A DNA stretch of 64,000 nt from Theobroma cacao (taxonomy: Eukaryota; Streptophyta; Magnoliopsida; Malvales; Malvaceae): NCBI RefSeq assembly GCF_000208745.1, contig NC_030858.1, forward strand, positions 36,042,486 through 36,106,485. The letters run 5' to 3'. This document shows positions 1-14,335 of this stretch, in pieces. Within the stretch, counting starts at the first letter, position 1. Every line of letters starts with the position of its first letter. The translations under genes were made by a program, and so were the position numbers. Below the pieces are notes generated by a model. The model did no database searches and was not told the DNA's origin. It was given only the letters and a program-made list of their open reading frames with translations.

Positions 1-1689
<1,689 letters not shown>

Positions 1690-2642
1690 GGATTGGTTCA
1701 AAATGGGACTTTTGTATTGAAATGAAAAGGAAGTTTTGGGATTAAAAGAGAGGATTATATGGGTGTTATGCTGGGGTCTAAAGGAAGAGCAAAAAGGGTT
1801 TTGGGTGTTAATGAGAACTGAAGAAGCTGAGATCAGAGCTTGCTTCATTGGTTAATGAAAGGGCTTCAAACAGCAACCAGCTTCCCCCACGATGTAAGGT
1901 TCTTGAATATAGAACAGAGTGGCTACTTGGTGATCAACAGAGTCAAAATTGGTCACCCAAAAACATAAAAACCCAATTCAAATGCTGCTGCAGCCTTCGG
2001 TAGTTTATAATATAATATTATTATAAATAATATAATTTTAAGTACTATAATTACAAATAATATGATTGTAAAAATGATAATATTGTAGTATTAGTTATAT
2101 AAGTAAAGTATGTTTGATATATAAGTAAAGTAATAATTAAAATATATAAAAGATAATATATTGTAGTTTTTATAAAATATATTGTAGATAATATATAAAA
2201 TATATAATATTGTAGTTTTTAATTTATAAATACTTTATTAAAAATATAATATTAATTTTTAAAATTATTTTTATTATTAAAATATAAATTTAATATATTT
2301 GTATTTTTTTATTATTAATTTTTATATAATATCATTTCTTAAATATATTTTTAATATCATATATTTTATTTTTTATTTTTTATTATAATCTTATATATTT
2401 TATTTTTTATTTTTTAATATAATTTTTTATATTTTATATTTTATTTTAATTTTTTAAATGATAAAATAAATTTTATTAACAATTTTTTTTAGGCAAGAAG
2501 AAATTTTATTGACAGTTACTATGACTACTAAGAATAATAAAAAAACATTCATTAAAATCTATATATAAAAAAAAATTATAATATTGTAAAATATTTTTAT
2601 CAAAATAATAAAATTGAAGGTTAAAAATATCTTTAACAACAT

Positions 2643-2756
2643 AGCAGAATGTAATGCAATCTAATTATATTGGTTTTGGATTATAATCACATTACATCTA
2701 TTGATTTATTATAAAACAAATACTACAATGTAATTTAATTAGATATTTTGCTGAGA
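2643..2756. repeat. Possible small MITE-like inverted repeat
   Basis: The left side (AGCAGAATGTAATGCAATCTAATTA) and the reverse complement of the right side (CAGCAAAATATCTAATTA) resemble each other with gaps, and internal ATTACAT/ATGTAAT words can pair. The region is very AT-rich, so chance pairing is a serious alternative. No target duplication was identified. Confidence 0.25.
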
Positions 2757-4358
2757 ATGTGCTATTAAGTGTACAATTATCTTTGCTTGACCCTTAATAC
2801 CCATATGAATATTTTCATCTTTCATAAGAATTACTTAGTACAGAACCTTTTCTCCTCCTCTTCATGACTAAATATTCATCATTTACTTGAACTTCAACTA
2901 CAATTTGCTTAACGATCCGATCAGATTTTCTTTAAACAAACAGTACAATGTTAAGTAACAACACTGGGTGAAGAACCAAAGCTTTCGACAGAAATGGTTA
3001 GTAGTACTTACTTGTAATTAACAAAGTTGTTGTAACTTCAGCTTTCTCTAAGAAGCCATGGAATTAGCTATAATAAAACCTAGAGATTCTTGTCAATGGA
3101 CAAATTGTTGAACGTCAAGACAATGTCCAGGAAAAGACAAAAAATCTGCATAAGAACAATCGTTACGACAGAAGAATCAGAGTTTCCATTATAAGATTTG
3201 TCTGAAGTTCAATTTCTTCCATGGGAGCGCTGCATAGGCCATTCTTGTTTGCTTCCATTCTTGATCATATAAAAATAAAAGTTTATATAACAGTGCTACC
3301 AACAAAACAAACTTGGCTCTTCTTCTTTTATTTGACTTCTTCCATCGTACAAAAATGTTGTGAAGAAGATGTTTTGTCAATAAAATTTACGAAGTCAACG
3401 TGATAGTTCCTTTAATCATAAAATAAACCCTTTGATCACACAGAGGGGGAGCATGTTTGGAGTTTACTTGATGTCTTCTATAATGGCTACAATGGCAAAG
3501 GAGAAGGCCACAATTCAAAGGATCTTGAAAGTTTTCCCACCAAATAAAAATATTTTAAAAGCAGATAAAATACATATATAATGGATGAGAAAGACTTGCA
3601 TAGCTGGAAGACAAGGATTGGGTTGTTTTTTCAGGCAATGGTTCACACCATTCGTAGAAATTATTACTTGAATCAATCTTCAGGGGATTCATATACAGCT
3701 AAAGATATAATTTAATGCTACTGTAATATTTTACTGTTAATTGTCAATTAGACAATTACATTCCAGTGAAGAGATTGGCTTGGAGGCTGTCACCCATATT
3801 AGGGCACAATCTATACAGAAAAACTCGAACCAAAAGAAAATATAATATAGAAAACGAAGAGAAAGCTTCAGCAAGTGATTATTTGAAAGAAGGAAATTAA
3901 TGAATATGTAGTCTTCATTAGTTCTTACTGGCAATTCTTTTGTTCTGGGATATTAATCCTAGCTAGGAAAGAAAACAGAAAACCTGCTACAAAGAACTCA
4001 AACTAACGGGAAGGAAAGCAAATTAAGCAACAATTAAATGCTACACAAAATAAATAAAAAAATAAAATAAAACCAGAAGCCAGTTTTTCCAGCATTTCAG
4101 ATTAACCTGGATGTACCACAGGATTGACTAATGATTCGGACAATCCTGACAGGTTCGACATGCCTTTAGTTTTCACTTGTAGAACACAAAACTCTGATAT
4201 GACTCTTTTAAGAGAAATGATTATTCGAATATACAAAACGTGGAAAATTTTATATACATTATCATTACTTTCGTCTCTCTTTTATTTATTTACTAATATC
4301 TTACAAATTTAGCAGTCGGAAATTGGATATATGTATAGGTAATCTCTGAGTATTCCAC

Positions 4359-4595
4359 ATGGCAAGCGAGAATGGATGGTTTAAGTTTATACAGGAGGTG
4401 GCAGCTGGCACATGTCATCTTAAAGCTCTAGAGCCAGCTTCCATCTATGTTGAACTATCCCACAAGGGTAAGCACATACGTATGGACTGGCGGCCAAATT
4501 TATGCAGCGAAAAAATGTTTGAATTGTTCAAATATCAGGTAGCCCCAACGATGTTTTGGTGCCGAGATGAAGGCATTTTTTTTTATGGAAAATAG
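4359..4595 (+). CDS. Unrecognised 78-residue ORF
   Basis: The ORF begins MASENGWFKFIQ and ends DEGIFFYGK. Its composition (four Trp, three Cys, mixed charged and hydrophobic residues) is more protein-like than surrounding AT-rich ORFs. I recognise no domain, signal peptide or membrane segment. It has no visible partner exons and sits alone in a 3.8-kb spacer. It could be a small orphan gene, one exon of a decayed gene, or a chance ORF. Confidence 0.25.
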   Translation: MASENGWFKFIQEVAAGTCHLKALEPASIYVELSHKGKHIRMDWRPNLCSEKMFELFKYQVAPTMFWCRDEGIFFYGK

Positions 4596-5685
4596 CTTTA
4601 TAATTGGGCATTAATGCATTGTCAATGCCAATTGGTCTAAAATAAATTGGAAATTTCAAAATAATTACATTGGATTGAGAATTTGATAATGATCATTGTC
4701 ACTTTTACTGAGAACTTACAAAATATGGTATTCATCATCGTGAATATCTTAGTTCGATTTAATAATAACAATCATAGTTTCTATAAGAGGTTTAAAAACA
4801 AATCATCTGTTTAATTATAGTACTTTTGTTTTTTTTACTTTCCTATCCATAGATTTATCCGTTTAGCAAATACTTAATTAATAGTACAACATTTGTCTGC
4901 AAACATACTATGTGTGAGACGTTGGAGAATTAATAATTCGTTAATTATAAGAAGCTTTGATTGGGGTTGATGAGCTCTTGCCATGGAGTTTCTATTTCTA
5001 GGTTATGTCTTTCACTTGGTAGGTAGATTAACCTTAAATTTGAAGAACAAATTCCATCTTAAAACAAAGAAAACAAATATTTATCAAGTTATCATGGCAT
5101 CAGATTACGGTAATCAAAATTATAGATGGTGAGTTACATCATCTTTTTTTAAAAGCTAGAACTTCATCGAAAAATATATTTAGCAAAAATTGTAACACAA
5201 TCATAGTTTCACTCGTTATCATGTCGCAACGAAATCGAAAGAAAACAAGCACATATCACTACAACATATATAGCATTGGTTTTTAAGTCTAACTTTGATA
5301 CCATTTATAATAAAGAAGTAACATATATAGATTCTTTACCATAAACACTAGTCAACTATTGGTTTTTTAAATTTATTGGACGAAACTTATGTGTAGAGGA
5401 TTTCTCCGGCTTATCGACCAATAAATCATAGAAGTTCAAGATATATAACTTGAAAATAATCTGACAAAGGAAATAGAATTTCTAAACAAGTTTATTGTAT
5501 TAAAGAAAAATAAACACCGCCCAATCTTTCCTTCCATGACCAAATATATAAAATTTTGGATTTGTCCTTTGGTGGAATTGGAAATTGTCCAAATCTAGGA
5601 AGTTACAGATCATTTCATGTTGTAGTCTAGAAGATAGCAGGCCCCTGAATATGAAAACACCTTCACTATCTTCCAGTTGACCACG

Positions 5686-5722
<37 letters not shown>
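5686..5722 (+). repeat. CT microsatellite in the 5' leader of the zinc-finger gene
   Basis: A nearly perfect CT repeat interrupted once (TCTCC). It ends 10 bases before the ATG at 5732, so it probably lies in the 5'UTR. Pyrimidine-rich leaders are common in plant genes. Confidence 0.85.
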
Positions 5723-5731
5723 AGTGCTTGA

Positions 5732-6325
5732 ATGGAGACTGATCAGTCTGCACCAGAAAACCCAGACCAGGGATCCTCGGATGAACAGCGAACAAGCCCT
5801 GCAAGGTCCTACGAGTGCACTTTTTGCAAGAGAGGTTTCTCCAATGCGCAGGCCCTGGGTGGCCACATGAATATTCACCGTAGAGACAAAGCCAAGCTCA
5901 AGCAAGCTTCTTCACCAGGTGAAACTACTCAACAATCTCTGGACATCGTCCCAAAGATCATCCCATCCTCGTATTCTCCGAACCATCCGAGCTGCACAAC
6001 AGTACTACTGCCTATAGCGGATGCCAAGTCTAGTCAAGAAATTAGAAGCAGCCCTGGAAAGTGGCCTTGGGTTATTCCAGAGGAGGATGATGCTAACAAA
6101 AGAGACAAAACCCATGTTGGGGAAATCAGACAACTGCCTTTGTTTGATGAAAAACCATCAACAACAGATCAAAATTATCCAAGCAGTCAAGCTCAAGGGG
6201 GCATTGGAAAGGGTATGTCATCAAGCCAGGGGTCATCAGGGTTGGATCAGTTGGACCTTGAACTTAGACTGGGGCCTGAGCCTCCAGATTCGTCGCCAAC
6301 AATGACTACCAAAAAGTTCTTTTAA
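5732..6325 (+). CDS. Single-C2H2 zinc finger repressor, TAC1/SUPERMAN-like
   Basis: An intronless 197-residue protein. One plant-type zinc finger spans residues 27-49, with Cys29, Cys32, His45 and His49 and the plant-specific QALGGH core, followed by the basic [10 protein letters not shown]-terminal EAR motif, LDLEL at residues 174-178, predicts recruitment of TOPLESS-type co-repressors. The finger and flanks ([20 protein letters not shown]) most resemble Arabidopsis TAC1 (TELOMERASE ACTIVATOR1) among the small SUPERMAN-like proteins; the middle is low-complexity and not conserved. It is expected to be nuclear and to bind DNA through the QALGGH helix. Neighbours give no functional clue. Assignment to the single-finger EAR group is firm; the TAC1 label is tentative. 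Confidence 0.9.
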   Translation: METDQSAPENPDQGSSDEQRTSPARSYECTFCKRGFSNAQALGGHMNIHRRDKAKLKQASSPGETTQQSLDIVPKIIPSSYSPNHPSCTTVLLPIADAKSSQEIRSSPGKWPWVIPEEDDANKRDKTHVGEIRQLPLFDEKPSTTDQNYPSSQAQGGIGKGMSSSQGSSGLDQLDLELRLGPEPPDSSPTMTTKKFF

Positions 6326-9261
6326 ATTCGAAACAATATCATGGTACGTATATTTGTTCCCCCTCTCCCTTTGTTATTTTTTCAATTGTTGGATGATTAA
6401 TATTATGTTTACCTCTATGTAGCCACAAACCTTTTTTGAGGGGGCTATAATATTTGGCTATAAACATTTCATGATTGCGTATTTGTCGTTTTGCCAATTT
6501 CTTCATGTATTTAGTATTGAACCTGTTCAGACTTAACATATCAAGTTTTATTGATATGTTTATGATTATGTTCTTTGCAATGCCGTCTTCTACTTCTCAT
6601 GTTTTATGCCCAATAACATGAATTTACGTGCAACAAATAGCATCGGAGATAAAGGTGAATGGTTTTTCATTTTTAAGATAAGAGAATTCCAGGTTTTCCC
6701 TGTCCAGCATTCAATCTGCTTCAAAACTCAATTCAAAGGCGAGGGAGGGAGATATAAATATTGCAATAGTATTAACTTGTACAGGTGTCTGCAAATGCTT
6801 CACAAGATAGAGTACCAGTACCTACAGTTTGTCTATCCTGTATGGCCATATAGTAACAAAGGATTCATGGTTAATTTCTTTCGAACTGCCCTTTTTTTTT
6901 TGCTTGATAATTAATGAACAAGAATAGTAGTACAGAGAGAAGTGTAAAGAAACAGATATAATGTGACGTTCTAGGGGATTAGATGTATGTTAATCTCAGT
7001 ACTGTCCGGTGACATTTGCAAATATGCATTCATGGTTCTGTTCTAGGGTTGGTTCTTTGGAGTAAGAAATTGAAATGAGTAAAGGAACCATTGTTTCCGA
7101 CATTAATCCAAACAGAAGATCATAAACAAGTGATCCTTGTCAAAAGCTGACAGCCCAAACGACAGGTTTTGTCCACTAAACTACTCATTTCTGGTTTCTC
7201 ATACCTTCTCTCACCGACAGAAAGTTTACTAAAGAAGTACTTGAAAACTTCGAACCAATCGTTTTATGGCTTAAAATTTGTCATCTTTTATACAGTCAGC
7301 TTCTGAAGTTAAAACTTGAAAGTAACTATAAGTTCAGGGAGCCATGGCTTTTACTGGGTGTTCGAACTCAGTAGATTTTAAATCTACAAGCATTTAATTC
7401 CAAGTACAGCATGTAAATGCACGTTATCATAAAGATTGTGGCTGACATCTCCTTAAAAGAATTCAACTATTTTTATGTTTCACTAATTACCTGGAAATTA
7501 GAACATGTCAGTACACACTCGTTTAATTTTGTTCTGTCAATTTTAACGGTTCATTAATGTATTGACAATGATTCATACGTTTCTATAACTATACAACTAC
7601 TGGAAAAAATACATTTATTGAAATTCTATTTAATTAGATGATATTTTTATTATGTCAAATTCTTCAATCCCAGACCATTTGTCTTGTCTCTTTTAATTAT
7701 TTGTATTAAACACGTTTGTAAATATCTTTTACTTGCTTTCGCAGAACCCTTACTGAGGGAACTAATCAGTGGTGCCTTGCATTATGAAACAAAGACAAGA
7801 ACAATTTAGATTTGTAATTTTTCAATTCCAGGGTGAGCATAAAAAGCATGGAGTGCATAGTATTATCCCAATCCCCATCTGCATGTCTTCATTTCTTCCC
7901 AAACCTGAAGAGTACGACTTGCCTAGACTTTAGTAATGTAACTGACAAAAAGCATATTATTGCATAGTACTACTTTAGCTCAGATTCAGAATAAATGTAT
8001 ATGCATCTAACAGGACTATTGATCATAGCTGAGTGATGATGACTGCTGAAATCGTGAAGAAATCCAGTTTCTCCAGTCTCTTTCACAGATGCAGAACACA
8101 TCCCGAGGCCATTTAATATATAGTATGTAGTGCTTGCTGCTTCTATTTGTTATCAGATGCTGGCCCTTACAACTGTAAACGGTTGGGAAGCCTCCAGGTA
8201 CTTCCATCGTGAAACTAGAAACTAGCTGCACTATACTTACCATATCTGCTGGGTAACTAGACCAAACTTCAGGACTTATGTTCAATGATCAATCCTGTAT
8301 AAATGAGCTGTCAGGTAGCTTGTTGTAAATTTATTCTTTCAGTATTGAGATTATAACCACTGTAATATTTTGTCTCACATGTAAAAAATTACAAACTTAT
8401 CACGTGATATGAATCAACGAACAAAAAATTCATAAAAGAGTTAACGAATTCGAACACCTGTTTTTTTAAATCATATTAAATTTTTTTAAATGAATATCCT
8501 AATTAAAATCAATTGATAATAGGTAAAAAAATCTTATTATATTTATATGTGAAGGATATTCTGAATTTAACAATGTAAGACTATCATCACTTTAGTAATT
8601 TCAAATTGATTTTTCAATTTTATTTTTTATTTTTTGATATTAAAAACCATGATCCATCAATATTATAAAAAGTTTTGCATCTGCTTTGACTGGTTGGTTG
8701 TAAGAGGATTAATTTACCATATAAACTACTGACTAATCAGAGTTAATCCTTGCAAATAACTATTGACTCATTGCCAGTTAATCCTTGCAAATACTTTCCC
8801 GACATGACATAAATAGTTTGTCATAATTGTCGTCGTTGTTGTCAACATCTTTCACTGTCCAGTATGGCAATGCCAATGCATGACACATTCATCGTCTGAT
8901 CAAAACAATTTTCGTTAGGGAAAATGCTGCCCTCCCTTTTAAACAATGACAAGAAAAGGAAATAATGCAACAAAATTTACCTTCAATAGATTGAAATATG
9001 GAACATCAAGGTCGAGTTTCAAGCCACTGGAGACCCCGACGGGTAATCAGGCAATCATTTGGTTAGGTATTACTTAGTCTTTACTGTAACTATGAAAATT
9101 GCTTCACATTTCGACAGAATAAATAACATAGCCTTAAGCCAGTGCATGTTTCTTAGACTCATAACGCCTCCAACAATAATTACACACGATGTTATTGAAC
9201 CACATTTGCACAAAAATCATCTGACAGACTGGGGAAAGATATTGGCTACAAATCTTTCGTC
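6326..9261. other. Intergenic region, nothing definite seen
   Basis: About 2.9 kb between the zinc-finger stop and the PTAC16 stop. It should contain both 3'UTRs. The ORFs are short and AT-driven. A TTCGAAC word near 7362 resembles an RNA polymerase III B box but has no partner A box. Confidence 0.6.
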
Positions 9262-11854
9262 TCAGTCATCATCAACATATATGGTTTCTTGCTGAAACAG
9301 GCCACCGAAGACCTTCCTCACTTCAGTCTTCTCTGTCTCTTTAGCCTTTGTCTTCGGTGTCTCCTTCGGCTTTGGGAAAAAAGATTTAGGAGCAGGTTGC
9401 TTGACAACAGCTTTCTTGGAAGGTAACGTTCTAGCCTTAGCTTGTCCCCTGACAGTGGCAATCTGCACTTTAGGCTTCTCCTCATCAGAAGGTTTTTGAA
9501 CTGCAGTTGCCATCTGGGAACTGAATTTTTCCCAAGAGAGTCCCGAGCTGAAGCCCCTAGCTTTACTCAAGAGGCCTTCTACCGACGCCCCCGCAGCCTC
9601 TGCTTTCTCTTGGGCTTCTTCAGCTAGGCTAGTAGCCCTGGCTTCTTGCTTCGAAAGCTTTTTCACTTCCTCTTCCAGCTTCTTTGTTGCTTCAGCCGCT
9701 TCACGAGCTTTCTCAGCAGCTACTGTTGCCTCTTCTTCAGCTTTAGCCTTTGCAAGAGCTTCTGCATAGGCCTTCCTTCTTCCATCCTCCGGAATAGCAC
9801 TGAAAAAGCAAGTATCAAAAGCACAAATTAGGACATATTTCTTTCCCAAGCAATCTATAATCTCTTATAACTATATAATCGATAAGCTAACATCCAAGCA
9901 GTTTACCTGAAAAGCTCATTTACACCCTTCAATGGAGCTGATGGGCTTGTAAAAACTTCAACAACCTGTCTCACTTAGCAACCGTTAAGATATAGGAGTA
10001 ACAGAAGCAAAACAGAAAGATAAAAATTACTATCCAACTTTAAGCAAACTTCAAATATTGCATTATGCAAGACACAAGTGTTTACATATAAATGATCACT
10101 TGTACATGGAATCAAATCCATGGTCACATTTGGATTTATATCTCATCCTAAATTGATCCTCTTACCACCTAAATAAACCTATACAGCTTAGTTATACCCA
10201 ATAATGAACCCTTGAAAATGAAGGTTTTAGAAGCACAAGGGAAAACAAAGTTTACCTTGTTTTCTGCCACAGCTGTGTTGGAGAAAACATCTGCAACCAG
10301 AGATGCTATCTGAGATTTTGCAACCTAACAACAATTTCCAAAAATATTGAGCAATAAGACAAACAAAAATTATGATCCAGAAAGAAAATTTTTACAGTGA
10401 AACAGATAAAACTGCATACATTACATTATTTTACATTACTTTGTAGGCGTTTGCACCAATGCTGCCTTCAGCTGACACCACAATATTGTAAGGGCTCTCT
10501 GCTGAATAATCTTCTATGAGGGTTGTCTTTAATAACGTGTAGCTAACGTCAGTTTGGATTAGTTTTTGCAAGAATTCGGGTAGACTCAACGGTTGAGATT
10601 GAGAGAAGAGGTTGCTAAAGAAAGATGTGATACCATCAAGCACATTATAAGTTGAAGCACCCGCTTGGTTCCCATCATAGACAATTGCCACATGGCCTAC
10701 GCCAGCCAGTTGAGCAGCTTCAATAACTTGTAAGGCATCTGCTGTGGAGACCTCGGAAGTGGGACCATTTTCACCACGGCCAATTGTGACTACCACTTTG
10801 CTGGCATTGCCAATTGCTTTGGCTATTGATTCTGCATCTTCGAAGGTAGATTCTACTGCATTGAGGCGCTTTGATTCTTCATTGGATATGATCTATGGTG
10901 AGAAAGGATTAGTGTTGAGCAACACAAAGAATTAGCAGAATTGACTTTCCTATGTATACATTGCATAAAATATGAGACTTATTTACACAGAATCGAGACA
11001 TCTGATCTTATGGTGCAATACAGTTCCAAACTTGTCCCCAGTTGATCCTCAAGACTTCTGATTTGGTTAATAACAGTATCATTTTTCTTCTAATTTGGCA
11101 GATTGAGATAGACAATATCAAGATGAATTGGATATGTCATCTTGTCTAAGTGACATTTGATCTTCAAAAGATGAATCACTAAGTTATTCTGACTCCGGGA
11201 AAAACGAAATGCAACCTATTTAATATCACAGGCCCTGGTTTACTGGAAGATGTTGTTTGACTCTCTCATGCATTCAAAGTTCATTACTCTTTCAACAATT
11301 CAATCCATGGAAACTATTTCCCGGTTTTAAGTATTCAAGCTATTTCATTCTCTTATCAAAGATCTTTCAGATTACCAAACTAAGCTTATGATCCACGATT
11401 ATTGTGGCTTTGGTTTAAGATCGCTAACCTTGTATTGGGCAGCAAGACGAGCCAGTTCCTGGGCAGCAGCAAGCTCTGGCACACCAGCCCGAACAGTGAA
11501 ACCCTGACGCAGCAATGTCTGTGCAATGCGAATGCCAGCCTGTCCGGTTGCACCCGCAACAAATACAGTGGCTGGATCTTTTCTCCTTGCGTTCCCAAAC
11601 GATATACCCGTAGAAGGTTTACTCACGAGCGGGACCAAAGTTTTCACGTCAGGTACCTTGCCGAAATTGAAACGGAAAGAAGTAGAATTGCCTGAATCTT
11701 CAGTTTGGCCTTCTTCAGGACTGTCTTTAGCTTTTCCAAGCTGGAACGGACCGGCCCTTTTGGCAAACACTGTGAACCTTGGGTTCGTTAGGGTTTGCCT
11801 TGACCGGGGCGTGGTGGTTAAGAGAAATGAATTGGAGGTGAGAGTTGGAGCCAT
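9262..11854 (-). CDS. PTAC16: Plastid transcriptionally active 16 (Rossmann-fold nucleoid protein)
   Basis: Five exons, 11429-11854, 10440-10892, 10256-10324, 9907-9965 and 9262-9799, give 514 residues; Arabidopsis pTAC16 is close to 510. Residues 1-~35 are a Ser/Thr-rich chloroplast transit peptide. An NAD(P)-binding Rossmann fold of the atypical SDR type follows, with VFVAGATGQAG at ~97-107. The C-terminal third is Ala/Glu/Lys-rich (AEALAKAKAEEE, then AAEKAREAAEATKKLEEE) and predicted coiled coil, ending in a Lys/Pro-rich tail. In Arabidopsis it is a component of plastid transcriptionally active chromosome preparations and thylakoid-associated nucleoids; its enzymatic activity is not established. 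All introns have canonical borders. It is transcribed in the same direction as the downstream PWI gene but is independent of it. Confidence 0.95.
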
Positions 11855-14335
11855 GGATATGTAATGAAAAGGATAAAAAAGAGGATGTCAAATGGTGACC
11901 CTCTCCTTCAATTCAACCAGTCTTCTCCGTATGTTACTATTATTTAGGCCCATTTAGTTCTTAGTACTCGGATGCCTGTGGCTGTGGCAATTGAGCTGCG
12001 TTTTATCCAGATGAGAGGAGTGATGGGCAACTACCAAATAGAAATGAGCCACGTAGTCACAATTTTATCCACTAAAGGAAATCGGTCACCAGTCGTTGAG
12101 AAGCACGTCACATTGTGCATATGTTTGAACCACCAGAAAATGACGGATGCATCCGCGTTTTATTTGTTGCAAGCTTAATCCACTGACTTACAAAGTCGGA
12201 TAAGCATGGTCCACACAACGCAGAGCACTGGCTTTATGCGAACAGAAAATCTTGAGCAATTAATTTAAAGACTAGATCACAGATAATTCGGGTTTAAGTC
12301 AGGTCGGTATTGAGACTTCAACACAAGGGATATTGTATTCCCATCGAGGAGATCAGAAGCAGCAGCAGCTGAAGCTTTTGACCATCACTGAGTTAACTAC
12401 AGCCCCAAGTGTAGTGATAATCGACTGACAACAATTGGCAAAGCAGCAAAATAGAACCTACTAACATTATAAACGAAACCGCTTGTAGTAGAGCAAATAA
12501 TTACAACTTCAGCCGGGGATATAACACTATGCGATATCGAAAACCATACTAAAAACATTTGCTCATCCATTGAAGGTCCTAGATGGCTTCCTAGAACGAG
12601 ATGGTTGGTCATAATTTACGGGCTGGTCCTCTTCCACCTTTCTCTAGAAATGAAAATGAAGAACTTGGCGAAATAGAGAAGAGAAGAAGGCTTTTTATAA
12701 GTGGTAAATATTCAGACACTAGAGTAACATGGAAAAATGCCATCATCAACCTATGATCAGAATACTGAAAAACCTACTTCGCATCAGAAACTAGACAATC
12801 AAATCCATTTCACCATCTCATGCTCTTTGTAGCTTCATAAAAGTGAAAAAAGATTTCCTCCTCCTCAACGATTTAAAAATGATCTACAATCCCAGAAAAA
12901 TAGGTCATACTCAAAATTTAAAGGGTAGGAGAAGCCTACTCTATTCTCAACTACCAAGCCATACATCTCATGAGATTTGATAAATCAACTCCGATAAATT
13001 AAGCTTTCAAGGAGCTACATCCTGCTCAAGCTCAACTTGCACCATTTCCAACTTTATGTACAGCTTATTCCTTTGTCCCAAAGCCACCAATACGGATACA
13101 GGACATGTGAAAATGTTTAGAACTCGCACGATTGGGACATTATCAAGAGGATAAATGGCAAATAAACCCTCACAAACGCTATTTATTTTAGAGAGAAACT
13201 AGACACCTAACAGGTATGGGAAACGTGCACTTGCAAAAGACTCAACCAATGAAGAACAAGGAGAAAAAGCACCATCACATGGGAGACAGAAGGATTGCCT
13301 AATTCATCTTACATAAGCAATGTTTTTATCCTTGCCATACTTCAAATATACACTACATTGCCATCCATCCTAACATCCTAGAGCCCACAGGCTCAGATTT
13401 GGTTATAATGACATTTCCCAAACCAATAGCTGATTAGGAATTGCAATAGATCAGTGCATAATCAGTGCAAATATACCTTTAGGACTTTTAAGAAATATTC
13501 TCATACAGATTTAATCAGTGCAAATACATACATGACGATGTCATCTGCAGAAACTTTTCAGTGCATAATCAGGCCAGGATAAGTCCGATAACCGTAGCAC
13601 CAGCAATAATTTTAGAAAACAAAGTCCCCGGAACAACTATCAAGCTGCCAACCATAGAGGTTAAACCAAAACAAAGTGAGAAAGTAGGTAGTATAAATAT
13701 ACAAAGAGGATTAACCTCCAAACACTGATTTCTTCTCCTACAGAGCCCATAAAAGAATGAAAACTCCGCACCTGAATTGAGGTTCAAATTGGAGATCTGC
13801 ACATGGCCTGCTCAACCAAGTCATCTAGTTGAAAATAAATTTATCTACCAATTGACCACAAAGGTGATTTAGAAATCTCATATTAATGCATCAGAAAAGA
13901 CTTTTATGTAATGTTTTATCTAAATAAACAACAAAGAATTTGATACCACAAACCTGGTTAATTCCATCCCTCAGGCATACATCAAACTCACATTTCACAT
14001 CGAGTGCATCAAATTAAGTCAACCACAAAAATCAACCAAGGCAACAGCATGCCTTCACACCCATGTGACTAAAAAAACAAATTCCCAACTGAGGGAAGAC
14101 AGTTATTACCAGAAATCTAGCAGCAAGGTCTGCATAAAGTTGCACTCAAGAGAAAAGCTCAGGAAATCCTCATTTATCCATTCCAGCTGCCAGCAGTAAA
14201 CACAAACTACATTAAGCAAGTAACCAATATATAAAGACACTCCAATTCGAAACATAAAAACTCCTATCAAACTTTAAATATATCTGCTCAACAAAAAGAA
14301 AATAACATATTAATGTTCAAAAGACACAAAAAGAT
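11855..14335. other. Intergenic region, nothing definite seen
   Basis: About 2.5 kb between the PTAC16 start and the PWI-gene stop. It must hold the PTAC16 promoter and the PWI 3'UTR. No ORF with family resemblance, RNA gene or transposon end was recognised. Confidence 0.6.

Larger units (their letters stand above)
1850..5660. other. AT-rich intergenic region without a recognisable gene
   Basis: About 3.8 kb between the SDR gene and the zinc-finger gene. 2005-2640 is extremely AT-rich, low-complexity DNA. 2643-2756 holds short inverted repeats around AATGTAAT/ATTACATT and may be a small MITE. A PBS-like motif lies at 5293-5303 without recognisable LTRs. The rest shows short, unconvincing ORFs. 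Confidence 0.6.

Noticed and set aside
5293..5303. CTTTGATACCA, reverse complement of a primer-site-like TGGTATCAAAG
   Set aside because: One mismatch to the tRNA-iMet site, and no pair of direct repeats around it could be recognised as LTRs.
5666..5905. Minus-strand ORF rich in ERERE
   Set aside because: Antisense to the zinc-finger gene and its CT microsatellite.
7340..7400. TTCGAAC word with a nearby GTAGATTTTAAATCTAC hairpin, tRNA-like
   Set aside because: The order and spacing of D, anticodon and T arms do not form a cloverleaf on either strand, and no acceptor stem pairs.
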